A stretch of 64,000 bases of DNA from Soonwooa buanensis (GTDB lineage Bacteria > Bacteroidota > Bacteroidia > Flavobacteriales > Weeksellaceae), in assembly GCF_900167905.1 (NCBI RefSeq), contig NZ_FUYZ01000003.1, positions 1 through 64,000 on the forward strand, read 5' to 3'. Both the position numbers and the translations under genes were made by a program. How positions within the stretch are numbered: the first letter of the stretch is position 1; each line of letters opens with the position of its first letter. The notes beneath the pieces are model-generated. The model did no database searches and was not told the DNA's origin. It was given only the letters and a program-made list of their open reading frames with translations. Of the stretch, positions 33,482 through 43,157 are shown piece by piece.

Positions 33482-35275
33482 TTAAAATTTATTTTTAAAA
33501 TCATCGAAAGGTATTTCCTCAAAACACTTCTTGCCAGAAGCGGTATATTGTGGAAAGCCTAAGTCGATAAAATCTTTTATAAGTTGTTCTACTTCAGTTT
33601 TATAAATAAAATCGAATTTAGATTTGCTGTGTACTTTTAACCATTGATCTTGGTAAAAACTCATGAAGTCATCTTCGGTTCTGTAATCTAAAATCTCAAA
33701 TATTTTTTCTAAAAATCCGGCAACCGCAGATTCTTTAAGACCTTCTGGCACTGCGTTGATTCTTAACACATTATCGTGTGCAATAACCATATCGAATCCA
33801 AGTGATGGCAAATATTTTTTAATCGATTTGTATTTGTTTTTTTCAATTTCGTTGAGATGATATTCAATCGAAAAGAGAAGGTGTTGCCCGTTTTTATTTG
33901 GTTTAAATTCTTTCTGCTGCGATTGCAAAATCACACGATGTATTCTTCCCAAATCCAGCATCAAGGTTTTTCCATCTTTGTTAAACAACCAATAGCCATT
34001 TGGAAGTCGGAAAAGATCTTCCTCCAAATCGTCGTCGTCCTCAAAAAGATTAATTTTCGAAGGTTCCGCAGTTGGCACATCGGCATTGTACATTTCTGAC
34101 AGATTAAAACTTTCGATTGCAGAAGGTTTTTCAGAAGTAAATGGATTAAAACTTCGATCAACTTTTACCGCTTTCGAAAATGAAGATCCTCCGCTGCTGC
34201 TAGTTTCAATGTTAGCTTTGCTCGGTTGCGGCTGGAAGAAAGCATCCATCGCAGGATCTCTATCAAAATCCAAACTGGGCGCAATGTTATAAATTCCTAA
34301 AGCTTTTTTAATTGTTGAACGTAGAAGAGCAAAAATTAAAGCTTCGTCCTCGAATTTTACTTCCGTTTTTTGAGGATGAATATTAACGTCGATTTTCTCT
34401 GGATCAAGCTCCAAATACAAGAAAAAACTCGGAATATAACCTGGTTGCAAAAGTCCTTCAAACGCCTCTTGTACAGCTTTGCTCAGATAAGGACTGCGGA
34501 AATATCTTCCATTAACGAAGAAAAACTGTTCGCCACGGGTTTTCTTAGCGCCTTCTGGTTTTGCAACAAATCCGTTAAGCGTTACCCAACCCAAGTCTTC
34601 TTTAATCGGGATTAAAAGTGGTTGAATTTTTCTTCCGAAAACTTCCACGATGCGTTGCATTTGTCCGCCTTTTCTCAGTCGGAAAATAGGCTCGTCGTTG
34701 TGGAACATTTCGAACTCTACATTTTCGTGAGCCAATGCCACACGCTGGAATTCGTCGATGATATGACGGAATTCTATATTGTCGTTTTTCAAAAACTTGC
34801 GTCGTGCAGGTACATTGAAAAACAAATTTTTAATTAGAAAGTTAGAACCTTCCAAAGTTTGTACAGGTTCCTGAAACTGCAATTCGCCACCTTCGATGTA
34901 GATGTTAGTCCCAACAGAAGCTTCGGCTTTTTTAGTTTTTAATTCCACCTGAGCAACAGCAGCAATCGAGGCTAAAGCTTCGCCACGAAAACCTTTGGTT
35001 GCGATTTTAAAAATATCTTCGGTGCTTTTAATTTTGGAAGTCGCATGACGTTCAAACGCCAATCTTGCATCGGTGTCGGACATGCCAACGCCGTTATCAA
35101 CAACCTGAATCAGATTTTTTCCAGCATTACGAACTATAAGTTCTACCTTGCTAGCGCCAGCGTCTATTGCATTCTCCATCAATTCTTTAACGATGGAGGC
35201 GGGACGTTGGACAACTTCTCCAGCAGCAATTTGGTTGGCAACGTGATCGGGTAAAAGTTGTATAATATCTGACAT
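33482..35275 (-). CDS. mutL: DNA mismatch repair protein MutL
   Basis: The 597-residue protein starts at 35275 (MSDIIQLLPDHVANQIAAGEV). The N-terminal GHKL ATPase is complete: ENAIDAGAS, DNGVGM, HATSKI and GFRGEALASI, followed by the transducer domain with NIHPQKTEVKF. A variable linker separates the C-terminal dimerisation domain (from about residue 415). The endonuclease motif DQHAxxExxxxE expected there reads instead LMLDLGRIHRVILQ, so the nicking site seems lost. MutL couples MutS mismatch recognition to downstream repair. The open frame extends 15 codons upstream, but the chosen Met matches family N-termini. Confidence 0.94.
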   Translation of the reverse strand: MSDIIQLLPDHVANQIAAGEVVQRPASIVKELMENAIDAGASKVELIVRNAGKNLIQVVDNGVGMSDTDARLAFERHATSKIKSTEDIFKIATKGFRGEALASIAAVAQVELKTKKAEASVGTNIYIEGGELQFQEPVQTLEGSNFLIKNLFFNVPARRKFLKNDNIEFRHIIDEFQRVALAHENVEFEMFHNDEPIFRLRKGGQMQRIVEVFGRKIQPLLIPIKEDLGWVTLNGFVAKPEGAKKTRGEQFFFVNGRYFRSPYLSKAVQEAFEGLLQPGYIPSFFLYLELDPEKIDVNIHPQKTEVKFEDEALIFALLRSTIKKALGIYNIAPSLDFDRDPAMDAFFQPQPSKANIETSSSGGSSFSKAVKVDRSFNPFTSEKPSAIESFNLSEMYNADVPTAEPSKINLFEDDDDLEEDLFRLPNGYWLFNKDGKTLMLDLGRIHRVILQSQQKEFKPNKNGQHLLFSIEYHLNEIEKNKYKSIKKYLPSLGFDMVIAHDNVLRINAVPEGLKESAVAGFLEKIFEILDYRTEDDFMSFYQDQWLKVHSKSKFDFIYKTEVEQLIKDFIDLGFPQYTASGKKCFEEIPFDDFKNKF

Positions 35276-35422
35276 ATTTCTTATTAACCCCCAAAAATAC
35301 GGATAAGTATCGAGGCTCAAAAATTAAATGTTTGTGAAAATGTCTTAATAAACGCTAATTCTGTTGTATATTGTTGTCAAATTTTTAATAAAATTTTATC
35401 CTTTAATTATTTGATAATCTGA

Positions 35423-36514
35423 ATGAAAAGAGATTTATATATTGATTTTGCAAAAGGTTTTGCAACACTTTCAGTAATTTTTATCCACACGGTTTTTTGG
35501 TCAGGACAGTTTTATGTGCCGACAGAAGTGCGTGTGATGTCTTTGTTTTTTGATGTGATTTTGTTTTACGCCCTTAGCGGAATAACTTCTGGTAATAACA
35601 TCGAAAAGACTTTTTATCGATTGTTGAAATTACAGGTCACGTATATGATTTTTGTGACTTTTCTTTTTGTTTTAGATTATTTGTTCAAGGTTTTTGGTTT
35701 GACATTTTTCTCGATGGATTGGCTCAAATCGTTCTATTCGACATTTGGTGGGAAATATGTTCCGCAGAATATTTCTGTAGAACCACAATGGCAAAATCTA
35801 GGAAATTGGTATCTCCATCAATATTCTAATGCTGATACTTTCCCTGTTGTGATGGGAAGTTTTTGGTATCTTAAGGTTTATTACATTTTGACGGTTTTTG
35901 GGGTTTTAGTTCTTAAATTCTTCCCCAAACATATCAATTGGTTTATCGGACTTTGTGTCGCTTTAACCTTGATTTTCAATTTATTTCCGCAATATTATCC
36001 AAATGGACAAGTTGGTTATGTCGCGTTTTACTTTGCTGTGTTTTTGATTGCGCATCAGATGCGTGGGAAAAAAATCCCTACAAAGATGATTCCTGTTTTG
36101 TATGGAATTGTGGCAATCGCTTTGGTCGGAATGTTTTGGTATTACGGAGGTGAGATGTTTTATAAACTAAATAAGAATAAATTTCCGCCGAAATTACCAT
36201 ATATTATTTGGACGCTTTTTGCAGTTGTCACCTTGTTTGTTGGTTATAATCGTTTGAAAATCAATAATAAAAACTTTTTGACGTATATCGGAAATAATGC
36301 GATTTTCTTTTACTTTTCGCAAGGGATAAGTTCATCTTTAATTTACTTTATTGTTGTGCCTTTCAAAGATGATGTTAATTGGATTTTGCTTTTAATTCCA
36401 GTTTATATTATCAATGTTGTACTTGCAGTTATCATTGCAGAAGGACTTAAAAAAGTAGATGCTTTTGGCTGGAAAATTTTAAATATTTTGCGAAAAAAAA
36501 CCGCCTCTAGTTAA
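35423..36514 (+). CDS. Acyltransferase-3-like integral membrane protein
   Basis: The 363-residue protein has about ten hydrophobic helices and begins RDLYIDFAKGFATLSVIFIHTVFW, the acyltransferase family 3 start with Asp in the first helix and the conserved His at its end. Members O-acetylate surface polysaccharides or other envelope compounds. The helix order and the final short cytoplasmic tail fit the family. The acceptor substrate cannot be inferred because there are no polysaccharide genes nearby. It is transcribed alone, divergent from mutL. Confidence 0.85.
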   Translation: MKRDLYIDFAKGFATLSVIFIHTVFWSGQFYVPTEVRVMSLFFDVILFYALSGITSGNNIEKTFYRLLKLQVTYMIFVTFLFVLDYLFKVFGLTFFSMDWLKSFYSTFGGKYVPQNISVEPQWQNLGNWYLHQYSNADTFPVVMGSFWYLKVYYILTVFGVLVLKFFPKHINWFIGLCVALTLIFNLFPQYYPNGQVGYVAFYFAVFLIAHQMRGKKIPTKMIPVLYGIVAIALVGMFWYYGGEMFYKLNKNKFPPKLPYIIWTLFAVVTLFVGYNRLKINNKNFLTYIGNNAIFFYFSQGISSSLIYFIVVPFKDDVNWILLLIPVYIINVVLAVIIAEGLKKVDAFGWKILNILRKKTASS

Positions 36515-36523
36515 GAAACGGTT
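36499..36523 (+). terminator. Weak hairpin at the acyltransferase stop codon
   Basis: AACCG (36499-36503) and CGGTT (36519-36523) form a short stem that overlaps the stop codon and is followed by ATG and eight T residues. Plausible intrinsic terminator, weak stem. Confidence 0.4.
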
Positions 36524-36542
36524 ATGTTTTTTTTGTTAATAT

Positions 36543-36779
36543 TTAGTTTTTGCTTCCGCCACCTCGCATAATAAGTGCGATAATAATGATAAGTACAACG
36601 CCACCGATAATGAGATAAGTTGGGTTGGTGTACCATTCGCCAGCGCCACCTCCTTTGTTGGTGTTAATGTCAACAGTTAAATCTGCGCCTTTGTCTTGAG
36701 CAAAGATAAGTCCAGTGCTGAAGAAAGATAAAAGCATAATCAGAACGCTTTTAAGTCTTGTTGATAAGTTGCTTTCCAT
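36543..36779 (-). CDS. Small envelope protein, 78 residues
   Basis: The product has an N-terminal signal (ending IFAQ), a short polar stretch with DLTVDINTNKGGGAGEWY, and a C-terminal membrane helix (LIIGGVVLIIIIALI) followed by MRGGGSKN. It is therefore a small protein anchored in the inner membrane with its polar part outside. Proteins of this form are common in flavobacteria; no function is known to me. Single-gene unit. Confidence 0.7.
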   Translation of the reverse strand: MESNLSTRLKSVLIMLLSFFSTGLIFAQDKGADLTVDINTNKGGGAGEWYTNPTYLIIGGVVLIIIIALIMRGGGSKN

Positions 36780-36895
36780 AATTTTGATTTTGTTATGTTG
36801 ATGTATTGTGTTAAATGTTTTTCAAATTCACAATTATTGTACCAAAATTATATTTAGTTCGTAAATGTATTGCGGGTTTTTTATAAACTTAAATT

Positions 36896-37756
36896 TTAAA
36901 AATGTTTAATAACAGCGTTTTTAAAATGATATCTCGGCGTTGGGATATTGTCGCTAATTTTTTGATCAAACCAAGGATTTTCGTTTTCAGAAAGAATATG
37001 TATCGATTGTGCTGGCGTATAACCTTCGATCAAAGCATAACGTTTTTGGGCGCCGTTTTCGATTTTGTCAACAACCATCACAACGTGACCAGGGCTTCCT
37101 GGCGTGATAATTAAATCACCGATTTCAAATTCTTTTTTGTTGGAATCCAATTTTAAATCTCGAGCTAAAGAAATTGTCCCTGCGTAAGTGTAAATTATGT
37201 CTAAATATTTTCTAAATTCTTGATAATTATTCAACTGATTTGTGTTTGCAGATTGCGAAAACCTCACCGAATTTCCGTTGATGATTGGGCGAATACCTTT
37301 TGCATAAGAGTCCCAAGAATAATTATCACCGCTTGTAAATCGAAAATGGATGTCGCTATATTTTTCATTTTTAAATAAATACTCAGCCCGAAGTCGTATC
37401 AACGCATCGGCGCATTGTTGCAAGTCGGTTGTCCCAATGTCATAAGTCAAAATCCCAACATGATGCTTTTGATCAGATATTTCGGAGCCATCATATTTAA
37501 GAATTGGTTTTCCAAAATCCTGCAGTTTTAGATTTTGTAGAAAATTTTCCCAAGAATTGGCTGGCGTTTCAACTCTTTTAAAACCAGAAATCGGAAGAAG
37601 TCTATCTTTTAAAATATTAGCTTTTGGATTGATTAATGTAATGTTTTCAGCTTTCAGTTCTGGAGAATTTAATGCAGGTTTTTCTATAATTTTTTCTTGT
37701 TTATTACAAGCAATTACGACAAGACTTAGAATTATTAATTTAAAAATTTTCATCAT
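36896..37756 (-). CDS. DUF4846 family lipoprotein
   Basis: A 286-residue lipoprotein (lipobox VIAC, with adjacent alternative starts at 37756 and 37753). DUF4846 features are ISGFKRVETPANSWENFLQNL, YDIGTTDLQQCADALIRLRAEYL, the HFRFTSGDNYSWDSYAKGIRP block, and a C-terminal GDLIITPGSPGHVVMVVD with the His of an NlpC/P60-like look followed by YHFKNAVIKHF. The GHVVMV segment suggests a papain-like fold, which is inference. It is divergent from miaE. Confidence 0.85.
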   Translation of the reverse strand: MMKIFKLIILSLVVIACNKQEKIIEKPALNSPELKAENITLINPKANILKDRLLPISGFKRVETPANSWENFLQNLKLQDFGKPILKYDGSEISDQKHHVGILTYDIGTTDLQQCADALIRLRAEYLFKNEKYSDIHFRFTSGDNYSWDSYAKGIRPIINGNSVRFSQSANTNQLNNYQEFRKYLDIIYTYAGTISLARDLKLDSNKKEFEIGDLIITPGSPGHVVMVVDKIENGAQKRYALIEGYTPAQSIHILSENENPWFDQKISDNIPTPRYHFKNAVIKHF

Positions 37757-37822
37757 TCCTGAATTTGTATTAAAAATAAAGGAAATGCGCTTAAAATTCT
37801 TATTTTTACGAAAAAAATTGAA

Positions 37823-38401
37823 ATGTTTAGGTTAAAGCTACTTACGGATCCGCGTTGGGCAAATATTGCAGAAGGCAATTTGGAAGAAATATTAACTGAC
37901 CACGCTTGGTGCGAACAAAAAGCAGCCACTAATGCGATTGGATTGATTACGATGTTGCCAGAATATCCCGAAATTGTTACCGAACTTTTGGCGATTGCAC
38001 AAGAAGAGTTAGACCACTTCAACCAAGTGCATGAGATTATCAAAGAACGTGGTGGCGTTTTGGGACGACCAAGAAAAGACGATTACGTAAATGATTTAAT
38101 CAAATTTGTTGTGCAAGGAAGTCGTGAAGATTTAATTGTTGACAAAATGCTTTTTGCTGCGATGATTGAAGCTAGAAGTTGCGAACGTTTCAAAGTTTTA
38201 ACAGAAAATATTAAAGACGAAAAGCTAAAGAAATTCTATCATGAATTGATGGTTTCGGAAGCGAATCATTATACAACTTTCATAGGATTTGCACGTCAAT
38301 TGGGCGATCCCGAAAAAGTAAATCAACGTTGGGAAGAGTGGCTAGACTACGAGTCCCAAATTATCCGTTCTTACGGAAATAAAGAAACCATCCACGGATA
38401 A
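37823..38401 (+). CDS. miaE: tRNA-(ms2io6A)-hydroxylase MiaE-like
   Basis: The 192-residue protein carries the carboxylate-bridged diiron motifs of MiaE: E in ILTDHAWCEQKAA, ExxH in EELDHFNQVHE, E in MIEARSCERF, and ExxH in SEANHYTTF. MiaE hydroxylates the isopentenyl side chain of modified A37 in tRNA using O2. Length matches the family. The following DUF502 gene begins one base after the stop, so the two are probably translated together. Confidence 0.92.
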   Translation: MFRLKLLTDPRWANIAEGNLEEILTDHAWCEQKAATNAIGLITMLPEYPEIVTELLAIAQEELDHFNQVHEIIKERGGVLGRPRKDDYVNDLIKFVVQGSREDLIVDKMLFAAMIEARSCERFKVLTENIKDEKLKKFYHELMVSEANHYTTFIGFARQLGDPEKVNQRWEEWLDYESQIIRSYGNKETIHG

Positions 38402-38402
38402 T

Positions 38403-39017
38403 ATGAAGAGAGGATTCAACGACTATATAGGATTAGCGTTCCGAAATTTTTTACAAGGTCTTGTTATTATCGGGCCTTTGGCGGTTACGGCATGGATTAT
38501 TTGGTACATTGTTTTTAGTATCGATAACATTATTCCGTCTGTATCCGAGAAGTTTCCGGGATTGGTTTTCGTAGTGGTGATTGCTGCGACGACACTTATC
38601 GGCTATTTTGGGAACAAATTTATCATCGGTCGAATTATCGTTGATAGCGTTGACTACATCCTCGAACATACGCCGGGCATCAAATTTATCTACACGTCGC
38701 TTAAAGATGTGATGGGTTCTTTTGTTGGTGATAAAAAGAAATTCAATGTGCCTGTTTGGGTTAAAACCAATGAGAACCCAGAAGTTTGGCGCATCGGGTT
38801 TTTAACTCAAAACGATATGTCAGCCGTTAAAATGGATGGGATGATTGCGGTTTATCTTCCGCATTCTTACGCCGTTTCGGGTTGGGTTATTGTAACTAAA
38901 TTTAATAATATAAAAGAAGTTGATGGCATGAGCGCTGCCGAAGCAATGAAGTTTGCAGTAAGTGGTGGTGTTGCTGGATTCCATAGCGATGATAACGTTT
39001 TCAAAGCACCAGAATGA
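38403..39017 (+). CDS. DUF502 family membrane protein
   Basis: A 204-residue protein with two N-terminal hydrophobic helices (about 14-35 and 50-72) and a soluble C-terminal domain. DUF502 features include the RNFLQGLVIIGPLAVT start, YSSLKDV-like IYTSLKDVMGSFVGDKKKF, and the GWVIVTKFNNI region. Function is unknown. Coupled to miaE by a one-base gap, but no shared role is evident. Confidence 0.87.
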   Translation: MKRGFNDYIGLAFRNFLQGLVIIGPLAVTAWIIWYIVFSIDNIIPSVSEKFPGLVFVVVIAATTLIGYFGNKFIIGRIIVDSVDYILEHTPGIKFIYTSLKDVMGSFVGDKKKFNVPVWVKTNENPEVWRIGFLTQNDMSAVKMDGMIAVYLPHSYAVSGWVIVTKFNNIKEVDGMSAAEAMKFAVSGGVAGFHSDDNVFKAPE

Positions 39018-39110
39018 TGTTTGATTTTTAAATATGAAAAACACTTTAGGTTAAAAACACATTTGACTTAGAAAAAATCAATTTTTAAAAATCTACAAAA
39101 CATTATTTAT

Positions 39111-40487
39111 ATGAAATTACCTTATGCAGAGCCATTTAGAATTAAAATGGTTGAAAATATCCAACAGTCTACACGAGAGCAAAGAGAACAATGGCTAAAA
39201 GAGGCTGACTATAATTTATTCAATTTAAAATCGTCACAAGTATTTATTGATTTATTAACTGATAGCGGAACTGGTGCAATGTCTGACCAACAATGGGCAG
39301 CTTTGATGACTGGTGACGAAAGTTATGCAGGTTCTCGCTCGTTCCAAGAATTGCAATCGACTGTTGAAAGAATTACAGGATTTCCTTATCTACTACCAAC
39401 GCACCAAGGTCGTGCAGCGGAAAATGTATTGTTTTCAGTTTTAGTAAAAGAAGGCGATGTTGTACCAGGGAATTCACATTTTGACACGACTAAAGGTCAT
39501 ATCGAATTCCGTAAAGCGCACGCTATCGATTGTACTATTGATGAAGCTTTTGATATTAATGATCTTTATCCTTTCAAAGGAAATATCGATCTTAACAAAC
39601 TTGAAGAGGTTTATAAATCCCATCCAAAAGAAAATATTCCGTTTTGTTTAGTTACCGTGACTTGTAATTCTTCTGGTGGTCAACCTGTATCTTTAGAAAA
39701 CATAAAAGCGGTTAGAGAATTGTCGAATAAATATGGAATTCCAGTTTATTTTGACTCAGCGAGATTTGCAGAAAACGCTTATTTTGTTCAACAAAGAGAA
39801 GAGGGTCAAAAGGAGAGAAGCATCAAAGAAATTTGTAAAGAAATGTTCTCTTATGGTGATGGTATGACGATGTCGTCAAAGAAAGATGGATTGGTGAATA
39901 TCGGTGGATTTATCGCACTTAACAATCAAGAGGTTTTTGAAAAAGCTTCTAATTTCACGATTATCTACGAAGGTTTCATCACTTATGGTGGAATGGCGGG
40001 AAGAGATATGGCGGCTTTGGCAGTTGGTCTGGACGAGGCGACAGAAAGTGCTTATCTGGAAAGTCGAATCTCGCAAGTTGAATATCTAGGAAATAAATTA
40101 ATAGAGTACGGTGTGCCTGTACAAAAGCCAATTGGTGGACATGCTGTATTTGTAGATGCACTTAGTTTCTTACCAAATATTTCTCGTGAAGAATTTCCGG
40201 CACAGACTTTAGGTCTCGAACTTTATATTGAAGCAGGTATTCGTGGTGTAGAAATCGGAACTTTGTTAGCCGATCGTGATCCCGAAACGCGTGAAAATCG
40301 TTATCCAAAATTAGAGCTTCTTCGTTTAGCAATTCCGAGAAGGACTTATACTAACAATCACATGGATTATATTGCAGCGGCTGTTAGCAATGTCTATGAG
40401 CGTAGAAACGATATCACCAAAGGTTACAAGATTGTGAAAGAACCAGCGATTTTAAGACACTTTACTGTGAAGCTAGATAAAGCTTAA
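39111..40487 (+). CDS. tnaA: Tryptophanase (tryptophan indole-lyase)
   Basis: The 458-residue PLP enzyme splits L-tryptophan to indole, pyruvate and ammonia. PLP-binding residues are DSARFAENAYF (Asp215, Arg218) and the Schiff-base Lys258 in SSKKDG. Residues that separate it from tyrosine phenol-lyase are present in tryptophanase form: Asp125 in HFDTTKGH (Thr in tyrosine phenol-lyase), GVEIGTLLADRDP instead of the SMERG form, and His450 in LRHFT (Phe in tyrosine phenol-lyase). No tnaC-like leader peptide is evident in the 93-base upstream gap and no tryptophan permease follows. A bidirectional terminator ends the gene. Confidence 0.94.
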   Translation: MKLPYAEPFRIKMVENIQQSTREQREQWLKEADYNLFNLKSSQVFIDLLTDSGTGAMSDQQWAALMTGDESYAGSRSFQELQSTVERITGFPYLLPTHQGRAAENVLFSVLVKEGDVVPGNSHFDTTKGHIEFRKAHAIDCTIDEAFDINDLYPFKGNIDLNKLEEVYKSHPKENIPFCLVTVTCNSSGGQPVSLENIKAVRELSNKYGIPVYFDSARFAENAYFVQQREEGQKERSIKEICKEMFSYGDGMTMSSKKDGLVNIGGFIALNNQEVFEKASNFTIIYEGFITYGGMAGRDMAALAVGLDEATESAYLESRISQVEYLGNKLIEYGVPVQKPIGGHAVFVDALSFLPNISREEFPAQTLGLELYIEAGIRGVEIGTLLADRDPETRENRYPKLELLRLAIPRRTYTNNHMDYIAAAVSNVYERRNDITKGYKIVKEPAILRHFTVKLDKA

Positions 40488-40500
40488 ACATAATACAAAA

Positions 40501-40530
40501 AAAACCGACACTCAGCTGAGTGTCGGTTTT
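40501..40530. terminator. Bidirectional terminator between tnaA and porW
   Basis: A perfect 15-bp palindrome (AAAACCGACACTCAG and its complement) with T/A runs on both sides lies one base from the porW stop and 13 bases from the tnaA stop, serving both converging genes. Confidence 0.95.
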
Positions 40531-40531
40531 T

Positions 40532-43072
40532 TTATTTTTCACTTTTTAATTGTTGAATAGAAGCGTCTGCAGCATCAGGAGAAATCGCTTGCATTTTAGG
40601 CTTTGGTGGGCCTTCTGTTTGATTGATTCCTGGACGTCCTGGTCTTGGAGTAGCTTCTATACTTCTCATTTTGATAGACTTTTCCTCATCCGGATTTGGC
40701 GCATTATTGACTTTCTGAGGTTCGGTAGGAGCAATCTTTTTACCTTCGCCGTCTGTCATTTCAAGTTTAATATCACTTTTCAAATACTTAAGAAGTTGTT
40801 TTGCTTTGTCGCCTTCCATAGTATTGGCATAGTTAAGAACAATCTGCTCAAGCTGAAGAATCATGATTTCTTTACCAGCAGATTTTCCAGCGTTATAAGC
40901 ATTTAATAAATATAATTTCGGAACCAAAGCGTCTTTTTTGTTTTCGTCAATGGTTTTAAGAATTAATTCTGAAGAGGCTTGGTATTTTCCTTCGTCATAA
41001 AGTTTGTAAGCTTCTTCATATTTTTTCTGAACATCTTCAGACGACTTGTTGAAGTTTTTATCACGAGGATTTTTTACAAACTCTGCATACGAAGTGTACG
41101 GATATTTTTCCAAAATCATGGTTTTTGCACGTTCTGCAGCACCAGGATTTTTTTCATAATTAACAACAAATGCTTGATAAAGCGCTTTCAGTTCTGTGTC
41201 CTCGTCAGGCTGCCCGTCTACAAGGTCATAAAGTGTTTTAGTCGCTAATTTAGAATTGCTAAAGAAGTTCTCAAACATAATTCCTAAACCTAGACTTGCC
41301 GTATCTCTATCTTTTTTAAGCTTTGCAATATCCGAAGTATTGCTCGGTATTTTTTCTGTATAAAAACTTGGTTCAAAACGACGAGGATCGGGCGCAGTTG
41401 TTACACCTAATGCTTCGTTTTTAAGATCTTCTATCGTTTGAGATTTAGCAGAGTAACGCCAGTTGTCAGCTAATGTTCTGTTGCCCCAGATCTGCTTAAA
41501 GTTAGTCTCTCCACGCGGGATATTGTTGGTATTTGCAAAGTAGAATGTACTTTTGTTATCACCAGCCATATTGATGTCTCCGAAAGTCCCAGCGCCAGAG
41601 TTGGCGAACATCGAGTTAGCATTGTAATCGCCAGTGTCAAAACCTTTTGATCGCTCAGCTCTTTTTCTTTCGATTTCTTCTGCGGCTTCTTTCGCTTTCA
41701 ACTTATCAATATGCTTTGCAAAATAGGCTTCTTGTTGCTCTTTAGACATTTTTGTAAGTGCAAGAATACTATCATTTTTCTTTATTAAATAATAGTTTTT
41801 CGAAAGCTTTTTAATATTGGTTGTAAGCTCTGTGAGACGTGCTTTTTCTGGTGCGTAAGTCATAACCGCCAACGCACTATCGTAGTAAGCGCCCGCTGTC
41901 AAATAATCGTCTTGTGCAAAATATTTTTTTCCAATTTCTGAAAATGCTAAACCTCTGATTTGTGGATCCGATACTTTTGCTGAAATCGATTTTCTAAACA
42001 AAGAATCTGCGTCTTTATCTTGCTTTGCATTAAGCGCTAAAAGCCCCATAGCATAATACAATTCGTTTTTACGAGAAGCGTAAGTTCCTTTTTTAGCTAT
42101 CTTTTCTAGATAAGCTAAAGCTTCGTCATAATTGTCGTTGGTATTATCGAATGTTTTAGCAATTTGGATTTGCGTTTTAACCTCGAATTCGAAATCATAA
42201 GCATATTTGTAAGCCGTTGTGAAAGACTCTCTAGCTTCTTGCTTTTTACCTAATTCTGCCAAGATTTGTCCACGTAGATAAGCAATTCTACTTCTTGTTT
42301 TTCTAACTTTATTATACTCAAAAGCTTCTTCTAACTCGGTTACAGCATCATTCTTTTTGCCCCATTTTAATAACATTTCAGAGTAGAAAATACTTAAAGT
42401 TCTTTTTTCTTCTTTGTTAAGTTTTTCATCCTTAAGTTCAACGAAAAGGCGATCTGCTTTTTGATAGTCTTTTAGTTTAGCATAGATTTCGGCTTGATAA
42501 ATTCTTGCAGTGTTAATGCGTTTATGTTTTGGCATATTATTAAAAATATAACCTAGCGCATCTAGAGCTTCAAGGTTTTTACCCTGATACATTCTAGATT
42601 TTGCCAATAACATATAAGCGTCAAACATATACGAGTTCTTCTCTACACCGTTAACAAGAACTGAGTTTTTTGAAATCGTTTTTAATGCTTTGGCTTCTGC
42701 AATTTGTAAAATAGATGCTCCTTTTCCAGAAGTACTAGGTCGCGATGGACTTCCTCCCATTGTAGAATTTGCATTGGGCGAAGCAGGACCTTTGTTGCCG
42801 CTCATGTTGGTCATCGGGTTTCCTGCACCAAAGTTAGAAACTTCCGTTGCTACATCTTCTGTAGTAAGAATCGGAATATAAGCTTCGTAAAAGTTGTCTT
42901 TAAAACTTTTAGTACGATTTTGCATTTCTGTATTAAAGGCTTCTTTACTATTAAACATGGTGTTATAATAGGTAGAAAAGCGATTCATCGGGCCACTCTT
43001 CGTCTTCTTTTTACGAGGTGTACATCCAACAACAACAAAAATAGAAAGTATAATAAAGGCGAATTTTCTCAT
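40532..43072 (-). CDS. porW: Type IX secretion system lipoprotein PorW/SprE
   Basis: The 846-residue lipoprotein (lipobox VVGC, Cys17) starts with TPRKKKTKSGPMNRFSTYYNTMFNSKEAF, characteristic of PorW/SprE. Then follow numerous TPR units (about 130-450 and 690-780), a conserved central part (NRTLADNWRYS, LGLGIMFENFFSNSKLATKTLYDL), and a Pro-rich C-terminal tail. SprE/PorW is required for type IX secretion and gliding in flavobacteria; it links envelope T9SS complexes. No other por/gld gene is in the window, consistent with its usual isolated location. Confidence 0.9.
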   Translation of the reverse strand: MRKFAFIILSIFVVVGCTPRKKKTKSGPMNRFSTYYNTMFNSKEAFNTEMQNRTKSFKDNFYEAYIPILTTEDVATEVSNFGAGNPMTNMSGNKGPASPNANSTMGGSPSRPSTSGKGASILQIAEAKALKTISKNSVLVNGVEKNSYMFDAYMLLAKSRMYQGKNLEALDALGYIFNNMPKHKRINTARIYQAEIYAKLKDYQKADRLFVELKDEKLNKEEKRTLSIFYSEMLLKWGKKNDAVTELEEAFEYNKVRKTRSRIAYLRGQILAELGKKQEARESFTTAYKYAYDFEFEVKTQIQIAKTFDNTNDNYDEALAYLEKIAKKGTYASRKNELYYAMGLLALNAKQDKDADSLFRKSISAKVSDPQIRGLAFSEIGKKYFAQDDYLTAGAYYDSALAVMTYAPEKARLTELTTNIKKLSKNYYLIKKNDSILALTKMSKEQQEAYFAKHIDKLKAKEAAEEIERKRAERSKGFDTGDYNANSMFANSGAGTFGDINMAGDNKSTFYFANTNNIPRGETNFKQIWGNRTLADNWRYSAKSQTIEDLKNEALGVTTAPDPRRFEPSFYTEKIPSNTSDIAKLKKDRDTASLGLGIMFENFFSNSKLATKTLYDLVDGQPDEDTELKALYQAFVVNYEKNPGAAERAKTMILEKYPYTSYAEFVKNPRDKNFNKSSEDVQKKYEEAYKLYDEGKYQASSELILKTIDENKKDALVPKLYLLNAYNAGKSAGKEIMILQLEQIVLNYANTMEGDKAKQLLKYLKSDIKLEMTDGEGKKIAPTEPQKVNNAPNPDEEKSIKMRSIEATPRPGRPGINQTEGPPKPKMQAISPDAADASIQQLKSEK

Positions 43073-43157
43073 TTAAGTAGATAACTTGCTAAAAGGCAAT
43101 TTATTATTTAAAACATTAATTTTTGTAAAAATAATCTTTTTCTTTTTAAAAACGAAT

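Noticed and set aside
39111-40487. Tyrosine phenol-lyase as an alternative for tnaA
   Set aside because: The distinguishing residues (Asp125, the VEIG segment, His450) are of tryptophanase type.
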